NCBI RefSeq assembly: GCF_016808335.1
Contig: NC_053141.1
Span: forward strand, 26,588,261 to 26,652,260
Source of the DNA: Panicum virgatum
Taxonomy: Eukaryota; Streptophyta; Magnoliopsida; Poales; Poaceae
Reading direction: 5' to 3'
Length of the DNA stretch: 64,000 nt
Position 1 is the first letter of the stretch. Each line of letters opens with the position of its first letter. Shown one piece after another: positions 1 to 10,125 of this stretch. A program made the position numbers and the translations under genes. Under the pieces are notes generated by a model, which was given only the letters and a program-made list of their open reading frames with translations, did not search any database and was not told where the DNA came from.

Positions 1-261
1 AATGTGTACACTTATCTTTGCCTGCATAATTGTTCATTTAATCCTTCAGCTGTATTTAATTGAGGTAATCAAGCTGAAGTTTTGTGTTCCAAAAGATAAA
101 GCCGTCAACAAGTCATATATCAGCTTCTTGTTGTAAAAAAGTTACAAAATAAAAAATCTAAAATGCAGAAATATAATTCAACTTTGCAGTACTATTCATG
201 CATATCCATTCAGTTCCATCCAGAAACACCTGGCATATCCTGACCCAGTTGTTTCATTGCT
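1..261 (+). other. Intron of the AGPase gene (no exon visible)
   Basis: AT-rich noncoding sequence at the window edge. It lies upstream of a hAT insertion whose target duplication joins it to sequence leading into the AGPase last exon, so it is inferred to be part of the last intron. No exon or splice pair is visible here. Confidence 0.5.
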
Positions 262-269
262 CTGTTATC

Positions 270-2013
270 TATGTTTTTAAAGCGGTAAGGCGAGGCGAGG
301 CGATCCACCACTGCCTTGTCGCCTAGGTGACGCCTAGGCGGGCTAAGGCAGTGAGGGACCGAAGCCGGCGACCAGAGGGGAGGGTGAATGGGAGCCGATC
401 AAAATTTCTTCCGAAATCGATCCGTCGGCCTATATCTCAAAAATCACCCAAGCCCTCAAGCGTTCTGACCAAAGTTTGGAGTAGCTATGGAAAAGCTAAA
501 ACAACACAAAAGGCCTCGAACGTGCGAGCGAAACCACGAAGCAAATCGGAAGTGAATCGAGAGAAACCGCAGAACTGATCTGCCAGGACTGGTCTGACCG
601 GTGCACTGGACCGGTCGCGGCTGTTCAAAACTAGCAGACCGGTCTTGCCTACCAGTCTGACCGGTGGCACCCAGAAAACCCCCGAAAACTTGGATTTAAA
701 CGATGAATCTCAACCAAACGACCACGAAAATCGATGAAAATTGGGGGATAGCTTCGCCCCTACCCCGTGAACATATCCCTAAGAGATCTCGTCCTAAAGA
801 TCAACAAAACTTGAGAATTCGAGGAGAGATCAAGAAGAATTGGGGTTTTCTCAAAAACTCAAGAACTCCAATTCTGAAGAGCTAGCGATTCCAGAAGGTT
901 TGGCACGAGGCTAAAAGCAGAGGAACCACTACAAAGAGCTCATGGAACCGTCGCAATCATGTGCACCAAAAACGAAACCAAAATCCATCACAAAAACGAC
1001 GAGATTGGATCGATTCAAAAGCCCAGAGGGCACAAGGAGGATGGGGCCTCCTTTCCCATTCAAATCCAATACAAAGTCTCACAAAACCATAATCAAATCC
1101 TACTCTAAAGAGAAGAACAGAGGGAGGGAGACACAGGGGCGGCGGCCTGGAGAACAGAAGAGTTCACGAACTGATTACAAAAGCCGCTATAACCAAATAC
1201 AAGTGAAAGTGTATTTATACCCGCGGGACCGGTCAGACCGGTACGCTGGACCGGTTAGACCGGTGCCAGGGACTGGTCAGACCGGTTGGCCTGCAACACC
1301 CCCTGTACACGATCTCATCCGACGACCGAGGTTCTTTCTTCGAAACGAAGTCTTCTCCGCGATGCCGCCATCTTGATGAAGATCAGGTCCGCGGTTTTGG
1401 AGGGTCCGCGAAACCCGGGTAGGTGGCCGGTTTTGAGAAAACCGCCAAAACCTCACGCGCGGGAAGATTCCCGCCTCCACGCCGTGGCCCTAGACGCCGT
1501 TCCCGCCTCGGCCTTCTGACGGCCCTAGACGCCGCCCGACGCCCGTCACCTCCTCGCCCGCAGCGAGGCCCTAGACGCCGTCGACACCCGTCGCCTCCGT
1601 CAGTCCCGAGACCGACGCCGGTGCCTCCACGACTTGGCGTCTTCAACCGCCGTCCGCCTCCTTGGTTTTGTGGCGTAAACCAAGAAATCCGCCTTCCGTC
1701 GCCGCTTGTGCCCTCGATCCAGGAGTGGACACCACAGCTGCCGCCAGGTCCGAGCTCCGGTCCCGGCTGCCCTTCACCGCCGTCCACCGCACGGTCCATC
1801 GGCCACAGCACCTCCACGGCAGCTCCCCGTCGACACTCGACGCCCGTGTATCTGCAATCCAAAGACCAAGCGCACGATCACACCGCACGGTTGACAATTC
1901 ACTCATCACAGCCAGGATAGAGTACTCACATTCCTCAGGCGGGCTAAGGCGAAACCTTAAGCAAGGCGAGCCGCCACCGCCTTGTCGCCTAGACGACGCC
2001 TTGAAAACAGAGT
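270..2013. mobile_element. hAT-type element, interrupted by an LTR, in the AGPase last intron
   Basis: The ends are inverted: the left begins TATGTTTTTAAAGCGG and the right, read on the other strand, begins ACTCTGTTTTCAAGGCG. The insertion is flanked by an 8-bp direct repeat CTGTTATC (262-269 and 2014-2021), the target-duplication size of hAT elements. Both ends carry repeats and palindromes of AAGGCG, CGCCTTGTCGCCTAG and GGCGGGCTAAGGC. No transposase is visible. The element is split by an LTR at 352-1298. The GC-rich stretch from about 1480 to 2013, with repeated CCTAGACGCC, is taken as its right half. Long arginine- or proline-rich frames in it are composition artefacts. Confidence 0.8.
352..1298 (-). 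mobile_element. LTR (left copy) of a gag-only retroelement
   Basis: Read on minus, the LTR begins TGTTGCAGGCC and ends GGTCCCTCA. It carries a TATA motif (GGTATAAATAC, about 1208-1218). Imperfect arrays of ACCGGT(CTG/CAG)ACCGGT lie both upstream of the TATA (1226-1290) and near the 3' end (580-665). It matches the LTR at 8176-9170 along its length but is about 48 bp shorter, mostly through lost ACCGGT units. A short C run directly beyond it (1299-1303, purine on minus) looks like the end of a polypurine tract. The left border is sharp: sequence before 352 is hAT sequence, whereas sequence before 8176 is PBS-like. Confidence 0.8.
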
Positions 2014-2176
2014 CTGTTATCACCATCGTTTGACAGACCTTTGTTGCATTTGATTGTTCTTAACTTGTGAGCAAAGTGTCTGATCATCTGAATAGTTCTG
2101 AACTTGTGATTCACATTGCATTACTACACTTTTTCTTTGGCAGAGATTGTTCTCACATGACTTGTTGATTTTGTAG

Positions 2177-2293
2177 ATAATCAATGTTGACAATGTTCAA
2201 GAAGCTGCAAGGGAGACAGATGGGTACTTCATCAAAGGTGGAATCGTTACTGTGATCAAGGATGCTTTGCTCCCAACCGGAACAGTTATATGA
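2177..2293 (+). CDS. AGPase large subunit, last exon (copy 1, partial gene)
   Basis: This is the C-terminal exon of glucose-1-phosphate adenylyltransferase, the plastidial or cytosolic enzyme making ADP-glucose for starch synthesis. After the acceptor TTTTGTAG the frame reads 38 residues and a stop. Visible motifs are VQEAARETDGYFIKGGIV and the terminal PTGTVI. The VQEA...EGYFI..GIV.V.K.A....G.VI pattern is the conserved end of AGPase subunits; the exact wording suggests a large-subunit isoform. One base after the TGA an intron (2295-2444, GTAAGT...TGCAG) lies in the 3' UTR. The rest of the gene is outside the window to the left. This copy has about 40 bp more intron before the exon than copy 2, including a second strong acceptor-like CTTTGGCAG. 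Confidence 0.82.
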   Translation: MINVDNVQEAARETDGYFIKGGIVTVIKDALLPTGTVI

Positions 2294-3147
2294 AGTAAGT
2301 TACCCTTCCCAACCACAGTGCTCTCAGTAAAGCCTCCCCTGCAAAAACATGGAACCTTAGTAAACCAAATAGGCAAATGCAACATCTTTGCTTGTATGTG
2401 CAAGCCTGCCTGTTCATAAAACTAGTGTCTGCACTGTGCTGCAGGTAGATGTGCAACATCCACCGAGGGTCATCGACAATCATCAGCACCCAGTTGCTTG
2501 ATCTGCTGACCATGTCTTGGAGACCATGGAAACAATAAACGAACTGCCATTCAAGGCACTGTTTCTTTGTTTTTTTTCTCATTGTTCTTTTGTCATCTTT
2601 AATATTCTAGGATATAATGTTGTAGCGGCACATGTTCTGCATATGTTGTTGGAATCGAAATTGCATGCCTGGATTTGGGATACCTCTTTGATGTTGTGTA
2701 ATTATTAGTTTAATTATCATGCTTTGCTGCCATTGATCTGAGCTGAGCTATTCACCATGCATGATGATCCGTCTGGACATGTTTTGAATACCCACTTCCC
2801 CTGTCCTTTTTTGAGCGTTACCCACTTCCCATGTCACCTTGTCAATTACTCAATTTCCCATATGCACTCCGTAGCCTCGACAATTTCCCTTGTTACCTTG
2901 TCAATTACTCAATTACCTCCTGTTCGGATGCCGTGTTTCGGCTGGGCGGGAAGCTGGGCTGGTCGGATCTACTGGTCCCACCGGCGAGCCGCTCAAGCCG
3001 CAGCCAGCGCTGGTTGGAGCCAGCCAGCCAAGCAATTACTCTGTTCTGCTGGCAACCAGCAGCAGTATTTTTCTTTCACACCAAATCAGCACTAGTTATC
3101 AGTCAGTAATATTCTTCTCTCACAGCAAATCAGCACCGGCGAACAGA
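2294..3147 (+). other. AGPase 3' UTR with intron, then downstream flank (copy 1)
   Basis: The 3' UTR starts after the stop and is interrupted by an intron at 2295-2444. It probably continues to about 2710. From about 2790 comes noncoding flank containing short repeats of CTTGTCAATTACTCAATT. The similarity to copy 2 stops abruptly at GGCGAACAGA (3147); beyond it the sequence is unrelated to the flank of copy 2, which marks the junction of the duplication. Confidence 0.6.
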
Positions 3148-5314
3148 ACAAGGGCAAAGGCTCGACGCAATCGATCAAAAGCCAAAACATGACTCCTCAA
3201 AGACAGAGGTAACGCTCGACGCAGTCATGCAAGAACCAGAGGAAAAACGAGGAAAACCAGGAGCCAAAAACAAAACAGAAACTCCCCAAGCAAAGCTTTT
3301 CCCTCTCACAAGTGCGACTCTCCCAAAATGATGCACTCTCAAAGCCTTGTGCACAACAAGTTTTTCAAAAATCAAACATGTCTCCCCCTTTTCGATCACT
3401 TCTCCCAAAATTCTTCCCTTTGTTGGCACATGCACACATCAAGCCTAAAAAGACCTAAAACTCCCCATGAAGCTGAGACTCTCCCTGAACATATGCTATG
3501 CAATGAATGCAATGCAGGAGGTGTAAGTGAAAACATTCAGGGATACAAGGATATGAGCAACATCTAGTCACAAGCACGTGTGCATCCATAAACAGGACTT
3601 GCATCTAGAGCTAGGCAAGTTCAGTTTTAGAAGAAATAAAAGCATCACCCATGATCTAGCACCAACAAGTAGGGAATGGAAAGCAGTGCTAATCAAACTC
3701 ATACGGGTGAGCCAAACCAGCCAAAATAAGTTGCCAATATTCTTTTTCAATCAAATTTATAGCAATCAATTCTTAATGCCAGGGGTTGAAAGGTTGCCAT
3801 GCTTTACTTAGCAAAAAGGCCAAGGCTATACCAAAAGACAATCAGAAGCTTAAAGCACTCATCTCAGTCATGCACAGTCTTGCCCGGGTTCTCACAAGTG
3901 CAAAGTGAGCCGTCCCGAAAGCTCGATCAGTGCGACAAGCAATCCCACCTGGATCTTTTCAATCCATTTCTAGAACAGTTCAAGCAATTTTATCAGATTT
4001 AGATCATTTCAAGTATGAATTGCTGAACGAAAGGCTATACTAGCATGAATAAGATAGCAAATCATATCATCACGCCCTAACATGCTAGTAGCCAAGACAG
4101 GGTGATTATGTTTTCAGATTTTCAAATCAAAATAGCTTAACTCAGATGATGTCATATACCCAGTGGAGCAAGCTATACATGATCAAATTTATCAACTCAC
4201 ACTAGCCGGCACTAGAAGATCATAGCAATATATACAAGAATGCTAGTGCAAGTGAGACAATGCAAAATGCAAACATGTACAATGCATATGCACAATGCAA
4301 CTAACCAAGCTAAAACTTAAGAGAAAGACAAAGAAAGACCAAAAGCTAAGCAACTGAAGAATTCAGCAAATACAACGGCTCAAAGACACACAAGACTAGA
4401 CCAAATGGATCCAACTGAGTACCATGGAAAGGGCAACAATCAGAAAACCACAAGTCCATCCTGAGAGGAAAACGTACAAGCCGAACGCTCACATACCTCG
4501 ATGAAGATCCCGCTGGACCTAGAGCATAGCAAGCTCGAGGTCACCTCCCCTGCGTCCTCAGCGGGTCCACCTTCTACTCGAACAAGTTCTTGTAGAGGTG
4601 AACGATCGAAGTGGAAGTAGTGGTACTGGATCGTCCTCCTGAGCTGAGGTAGTCGAAGCAGAAGGGGCCAGAGCCTGCAGCCGGCGCAGTAACTCCGGAT
4701 CACGGTCATCAACTTGGGGTAGAGCTCCCCCTCAACAGGTGATACCTAGCACAAGAGAAGCTAGGACACAAGGAAATAGCAAACACCAAAGATCCAGAGC
4801 AAGACTCAAGCAAACGGTTAGGTGTTAGTCAAGCTACATGCAAAAGTATACCAAAAGACATTATAGAACATATCAAGACAGAAGATATTCCTAGAAAAGT
4901 CTAAAGGCACTCAATAGCAAGAACCAATGTAGCTAGACGATACGAAGGAGATACTTGAGCTAGCAACCAGAACTAAGAAGCAAAAGCTACACAAGCATAG
5001 GAAACTGGACAAAGCACACACCCTGAGCTAGCAAGAATCATGACAATATGAAAATCACAAAAACTAACATACAGAGTGGCTAGTCCTCCATAGCACAAGC
5101 ACAGACCTAGCAAGCAAAACAAGTAGAGATGTAGAATCTACAACATGTCACACGCAGACAATGTACAAAGAACTCAAAAGACAAACTCAAATGTACAGAG
5201 AATACAACAGCCATCATGGGCTATCCATCAGCCTTGGAGAACCATCAAGTCTTGATCAAACCTGCATAAGACCAAGATCCATGGAGCACTTGTTCTCCAG
5301 GCCTCCAACCTGCA
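3148..5314 (-). other. Noncoding interior of the gag-only element (downstream of gag)
   Basis: On the gag strand this follows the gag stop. No reverse transcriptase, protease or integrase similarity is visible in any frame, and stops are frequent. A GC-richer island at 4440-4712 gives a short minus frame ending near a GTATGTGAG donor-like site, which I do not recognise. The true 3' end with polypurine tract and LTR is not present at 3148, where the sequence joins the duplicated AGPase flank. Confidence 0.55.
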
Positions 5315-8111
5315 TCACCATCGAAACAAAGGAGGAGCAAACGTCTCGACACTGGGGTTAGCAAAGTGAGAAGCAAACCAGTGACGAGCCATTTGCTCTA
5401 CAGAAGGGTAACTAAAGTCAGGTAAAGCGTATCCCCTGTCCCGTCTACTGCGAGGCTGATGATCACCACCGCGAGGAAAGCGTGGAGCATCAAAACCTCC
5501 TCCTAAGCCTTGGTCCCGTGGTCCATAGCCGTACTGAAAACGACCAGGAGCACGACCGGCAAAGCGACCACCCGCTGGAGCACGGTAACCACCACCGTCT
5601 CCCTGACCTCCACCTACACGGCGCGCCCTAGCATCTTGCCTACCACCACGCCGAGAAGGACAATGCACCCGAGCAGAATACATGTTAGCGTTTCGTCTCT
5701 CCTGCTCTCGCCTCACAGCCCGCTTCCTCCTGAAGCAAAACTCCTCCAGGTGACCTTCCCTGTCGCAGAACTCGCAGTGGTACCTCACCTCGCACTTGGG
5801 AGGTGGAGGCCTAGCCTGCGGACGGGGAGGAGCAGCCCCCTTCTTCTGGGCAACCTGGGCTGCGGCAGTAGGGAGCGCATCGAGGGGATTCCTCAGCTCA
5901 TTGGGCTTTGGAACCCAAACCTGCTTTTGCGGAGGTGCTTTCGGTGGTTCTTTAAGCACACCATCCGCGGGGTCAATAAGCGAAGGCTGCGTGCTCGTGC
6001 TAGCAGTGTTTCCAGCAGCCTTGCCAATCTTACCATACAACCTGTCAAAGTCTGACTTCGTGTATGTATAACCGACCCCAAACCCATCACTACGCTTGAA
6101 CTGCTTAATCATCATGCCCAACTGCAGCTCACTGCTAGAAACCCAACTCAGAATAGCCCTAAGATAGGTATTGTCATTCTCCAAGTTGGCTTTCTCTACC
6201 GTAAGAATATCCAGATCAGCAATCAAACCAGGGCAAACAGAGCAGTCACTAGGTGGGCTAGACTCTACGAACTTAGTCTTCCCAAAAGACTTGATCAAAG
6301 CGTTCTTCTCATCTAGCTCCGACCTAAGCGTGGGACAAAGCTTACAAGCACCAAGCAAAACTGGCCTAGACTTCATCTCCTCTAGCTCGCACACAACAAT
6401 AGCAAACTTGGACTGCAACGAAGCTAGATCAGACTTAAAGATAGGACACTCATCGCATTCAAGCACATCGCTAACAATTGGAGCGTCCTTAACCAGTTCT
6501 AGTTCATGCTTGGCCTTAGCGAGCTCATGAGACACGTCAGCAAGCGAAGTCTTAGCAACATCTAAGTTCGCGACGTTCTCATCATGCTTGGCACAGAGAG
6601 CAACAAGATCATTCATGTGAGATATGCAGCCAGCGCACTCATCCTCACTACATTTCTCCCTAGCACAAGCCAGCTCAGCCCTAAGCTTTCTACGCTCTCT
6701 AGCTGCTTCCTTTAGTAGCCTCTTCTGGTTGTCGAGAGCGGCGTACAACTCCCTAACCTCAGCGTCAAGCAGGTCGATCGTGGAGTTTACCTCTGAATCA
6801 CTCTCGGATCTAGGAGAAGGGCTGGAGTGCGTCGGTGTAGTATGTCCACCTGAAGACGCACGAGCACTATCGGCTTCGCCCGCCATGGTGCAGAATCTCT
6901 TTCGCCGTCCGGCCGCCAAGCAAAGGCCGATGAAGCCGGTGGCTTCCTTGTCCCGCTTCTTCTTCTTCTTCTTCTTGTCGTCGTCGTCGGAGGTCGATGA
7001 AGAAGAGCAGTCGGTGTCGGAGCTCTTGTCGAGGTCGCTGAGCTGCGCCAGGAAGGCCTTCTCCCGCTTCTTGGCCTTGTACTGGAAGCGCTTCTTGAGC
7101 GACTCCTTGTCGAAGCGTCCTCCCCGGTCACGACTGCGGTGGTTGTGGCGCCGACGCTCCTTGTTGGAGCCTCCCTCGTCGCGGTTGCGGTGGCGGTAGT
7201 AGTCGAAGGAGTTATTCTGGCCACCACCGGACTTCTTGGGGCAATCGGCGATGAAGTGGTTCAGATCGCCGCAGTTGTAGCACCCAGGGTTCTTCTTCCT
7301 CTGCCTGTTGTGGTAGACGCGCTGGAACTTGCTGATGAGGAGGCACAAGTCGTCGTCGTCCAGCGTCTCCAGCTGCTCATCTGAAACAGAAGGCAAAGAG
7401 GCAAGAGAAAAGCCAAGAGCAGAGTTAGCGTTAGAGCTCGTTCCACCTGGGCCAGTCACAAGAGCGATGCTCTTGGAAGGAGGGGGCACCATTGAGCTTG
7501 GCTCGTGTCTGGTTATCCACCTCCGTGGCCTTGAGCTTGCTGAAAAGCTCGTTCACGGTCAGAGTCTCATAGCCTGCAGACTCAATGATCGTGTTCACCT
7601 TGAGATCCCACACAGAGTGGTCAAGTGCGTAGAGCAACTTGAGAGCCTTCTCGTGCTCTGTGTACTCAAGGGCACCAGCAGATCTGTTCGCATTGACTTT
7701 GTTCATAATCGATTGAAAACGACTGAACATTAAGTCAATGCTCTCACCCAGCTCCTGTGCGAAGTTCTTGTATTCACGCCGGTGAGTTTCGAACAGTCTG
7801 GCTTTCACCTGAGGTGTACCCTCGTGGTAGTTCTCAAGGCACGTCCAAATTTTGTGGGCTTCCTGAAAACCCTGGACACGTGAGAACTCCGCACGAGAAA
7901 CGCCAGAGAACAAGGCATTGACGGCCTTGGCGTTAGCCTCGTGCTGGGTCACCTGGAGAGGTGTGGTCCGAACAGCAAGCACCTCGTAAAGCTGGTTCGT
8001 GGTAATTACCCAGACATCGGCTCCCATGCTTTGCAAGAAGGCTCTCATGCGAACCTTCCAGTAGGCATAATCCTCGCCGAAAAACACCGGGATCTTACCA
8101 AGACTCGCCAT
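5315..8111 (-). pseudogene. Copia-like Gag, two zinc knuckles and coiled coil; one frameshift
   Basis: This is the Gag of a gag-only LTR element. The first frame (8111 to about 7485) starts MASLGKIPVFFGEDYAYWK and has the DUF4219/UBN2 copia-gag pattern. A one-base difference in a C run near 7485 shifts into a 725-codon frame ending at 5315. That frame has a CCHC knuckle (CYNCGDLNHFIADC, residues 71-84 of the second frame), a lysine/serine/aspartate-rich linker, and a coiled coil at about 240-450 carrying four CxxC pairs (C286/289, C346/349, C383/386, C417/420). A second CCHC knuckle follows (C573, C576, H581, C586) with a Gly/Arg-rich tail. No pol follows, so any mobility would depend on another element. 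Gag architectures of this kind are common in grass repeats. Confidence 0.85.
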
Positions 8112-8161
8112 AGTCGCCGAGTGGTTTTCGAACCGGTTAAGGTACTGAAATCCTCAACCGA

Positions 8162-8173
8162 GCTCAATTACCA
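8162..8173 (-). other. Primer-binding-site-like sequence
   Basis: On minus, two bases after the LTR end (...CCCTCA), the sequence reads TGGTAATTGAGC. This resembles the initiator-Met tRNA PBS of copia elements (TGGTATCAGAGC) with internal changes. It lies between the LTR and the gag ATG at 8111, the expected place. Confidence 0.6.
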
Positions 8174-8175
8174 AT

Positions 8176-9170
8176 TGAGGGACCGAAGCCGGCGACCAAA
8201 GGGGGGTGAATGGGAGCCGATCAAAATTTCTTCCGAAATCGATCCGTCGGCCTATATCCCAAAAATCACCCAAGCCCTCAAACGTTCTGACCAAAGTTTG
8301 GAGTAGCTATGGAAAAGCTAAACCAACACAAAAGGCCTCGAACGTGCGAGCGAAGCCACGAAGCAAATCGGAAGCGAATCGAGAGAAACCGCAGAACTGA
8401 TCTGCCAGGACCGGTCTGACCGGTGCATTGGACCGGTCTGACCGGTCGCGGTTGTTCAAAAACTAGCAGACCGGTCTGACCGGTCTTGCCTACCGGTCTG
8501 ACCGGTGGCACCCAGAAAACCCCCGAAAACTTGGATTCAAACGATGAATCTCAAGCAAACGACCACGAAAATCGATGAAAATTGGTGGATAGCTTCGCCC
8601 TACCCCGTGAACATATCCCTAAGAGATCTCGTCCTAAAGATCAACAAAACTTGAGAATTCGAGGAGAGATCAAGAAGGATTGGGGTTTTCTCAAAAACTC
8701 AAGAACTCCAATTCTGAAGAGCTAGCGATTCCAGAAGGTTTGGCATGAGGCTAGAAGCAGAGGAACCACTACAAAGAGCTCATGGAACCGTCGCAATTGT
8801 GTGCACCAAAAATGAAACCAAAATCCATCACAAACGAGCACAAAAACGACGAGATTGGATCGATTCAAAAGCCCAGAGGGCACAAGGAGGATGGGGCCTC
8901 CTTTCCCAATCAAATCCAATACAAAGTCTCACAAAACCATAATCAAATTCTACTCTAAAGAGAATAACAGAGGGAGGGAGACACAGGGGCGGCGGCCTGG
9001 AGAACAGAAGAGTTCACGAACTGATTACAAAAGCCGCTATAACCTAATACAAGTGAAAGCGTATTTATACCCGCGGGACCGGTCAGACCGGTTGGTTAGA
9101 CCGGTCAGACCGGTGCCAGGGACCGGTCAGACCGGTGCCAGGGACCGGTCAGACCGGTTGGCCTGCAGCA
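8176..9170 (-). mobile_element. LTR (right copy, 5' LTR of the gag-only element)
   Basis: Read on minus it begins TGTTGCAG or similar, contains GGTATAAATAC (about 9060-9070) and ends GGTCCCTCA against the PBS. ACCGGTCTGACCGGT palindromic units are fuller than in the left copy: at least six half-sites at 8410-8510 and a longer run at 9077-9160. It is 995 bp long versus 947 bp for the left copy. Confidence 0.8.
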
Positions 9171-9885
9171 CCCCCTGTACACGATCTCATCCGACGGCCG
9201 AGGTTCTTTCTTCGAAACGAAGTCTTCTCCGCGATGCCGCCATCTTGATGAAGATCAGGTCCGCGGTTTTGGAGGGTCCGCGAAACCCGGGTAGGTGGCC
9301 GGTTTTGAGAAAACCGCCAAAACCTCACGCGCGGGAAGATTCCCGCCTCCACGCCGTGGCCCTAGACGCCGTTCCTGTCTCGGCCTTCTGACGGCCCTAG
9401 ACGCCGCCCTACGCCCGTCACCTCCTCGCCCGCAGCGAGGCCCTAGACGCCGTCGACGCCCGTCGCCTCCGTCAGTCCCGAGACCGACGCCCGTGCCTCC
9501 ATGACTTGGCGTCTTCAACCGCCGTCCGCCTCCTTGGTTTTGTGGCCCAAACCAAGAAACCCGCCTTCCGTCGCCGCTTGTGCCAACGATCCAGGAGTGG
9601 ACGCCACAACTGCCGCCCGGTCCGAGCTCCGGTCCCGGCTGCCCTTCACCGCCGTCCACCGCACGATCCATCGGCCACAGCACCTCCACGGCAGCTCCCC
9701 GTCGACACTCGACGCCCGTGTACCTGCAATCCAAAGACCAAGCGCACGATCACTCCGCACGGTTGACAATTCACTCATCACAGCCAGAATAGAGTACTCA
9801 CATTCCTCAGGCGGGCTAAGGCGAGACCTTAAGCAAGGCGAGCCGCCACCGCCTTGTCGCCTAGACGACGCCTTGAAAACAGAGT
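9171..9885. mobile_element. Right half of the hAT element (duplicate copy)
   Basis: Colinear with 1299-2013. It starts with the C run beyond the LTR and ends CGACGCCTTGAAAACAGAGT, followed by CTGTTATC (9886-9893). It has no left half of its own, so it arose by duplication and not by a separate insertion. Confidence 0.8.
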
Positions 9886-10008
9886 CTGTTATCACCATCG
9901 TTTGACAGACCTTTGTTGCATTTGATTGTTCTTAACTTGTGAGCAAAGTGTCTGATCATCTGAATAGTTCTGAACTTGTGATTCACATTGCATTACTTCA
10001 TTTTGTAG

Positions 10009-10125
10009 ATAATCAATGTTGACAATGTTCAAGAAGCTGCAAGGGAGACAGATGGGTACTTCATCAAAGGTGGAATCGTTACTGTGATCAAGGATGCTTT
10101 GCTCCCAAGCGGAACAGTTATATGA
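10009..10125 (+). CDS. AGPase large subunit, last exon (copy 2, orphan exon)
   Basis: Same 38-codon exon as 2177-2293, preceded by CATTTTGTAG and followed by the same GTAAGT 3'-UTR intron. The visible protein change is Ser for Thr in the terminal motif (PSGTVI here, PTGTVI in copy 1). The frame is intact. Because copy 1 lies closer to the rest of the gene, this copy would be skipped or used only by read-through or LTR-driven transcripts. Which copy is spliced into the mRNA cannot be told from sequence. Confidence 0.8.
   Translation: MINVDNVQEAARETDGYFIKGGIVTVIKDALLPSGTVI

Noticed and set aside
1383..2033. Long Arg/Pro-rich frames of 120-165 codons on both strands (also in the copy at 9255-9905)
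   Set aside because: GC-rich hAT interior; frames on opposite strands overlap and none has a domain.
8400..8520. CRISPR-like array of GACCGGTCTGACCGGT repeats
   Set aside because: Repeats are short palindromes with variable spacing within an LTR of a plant genome.
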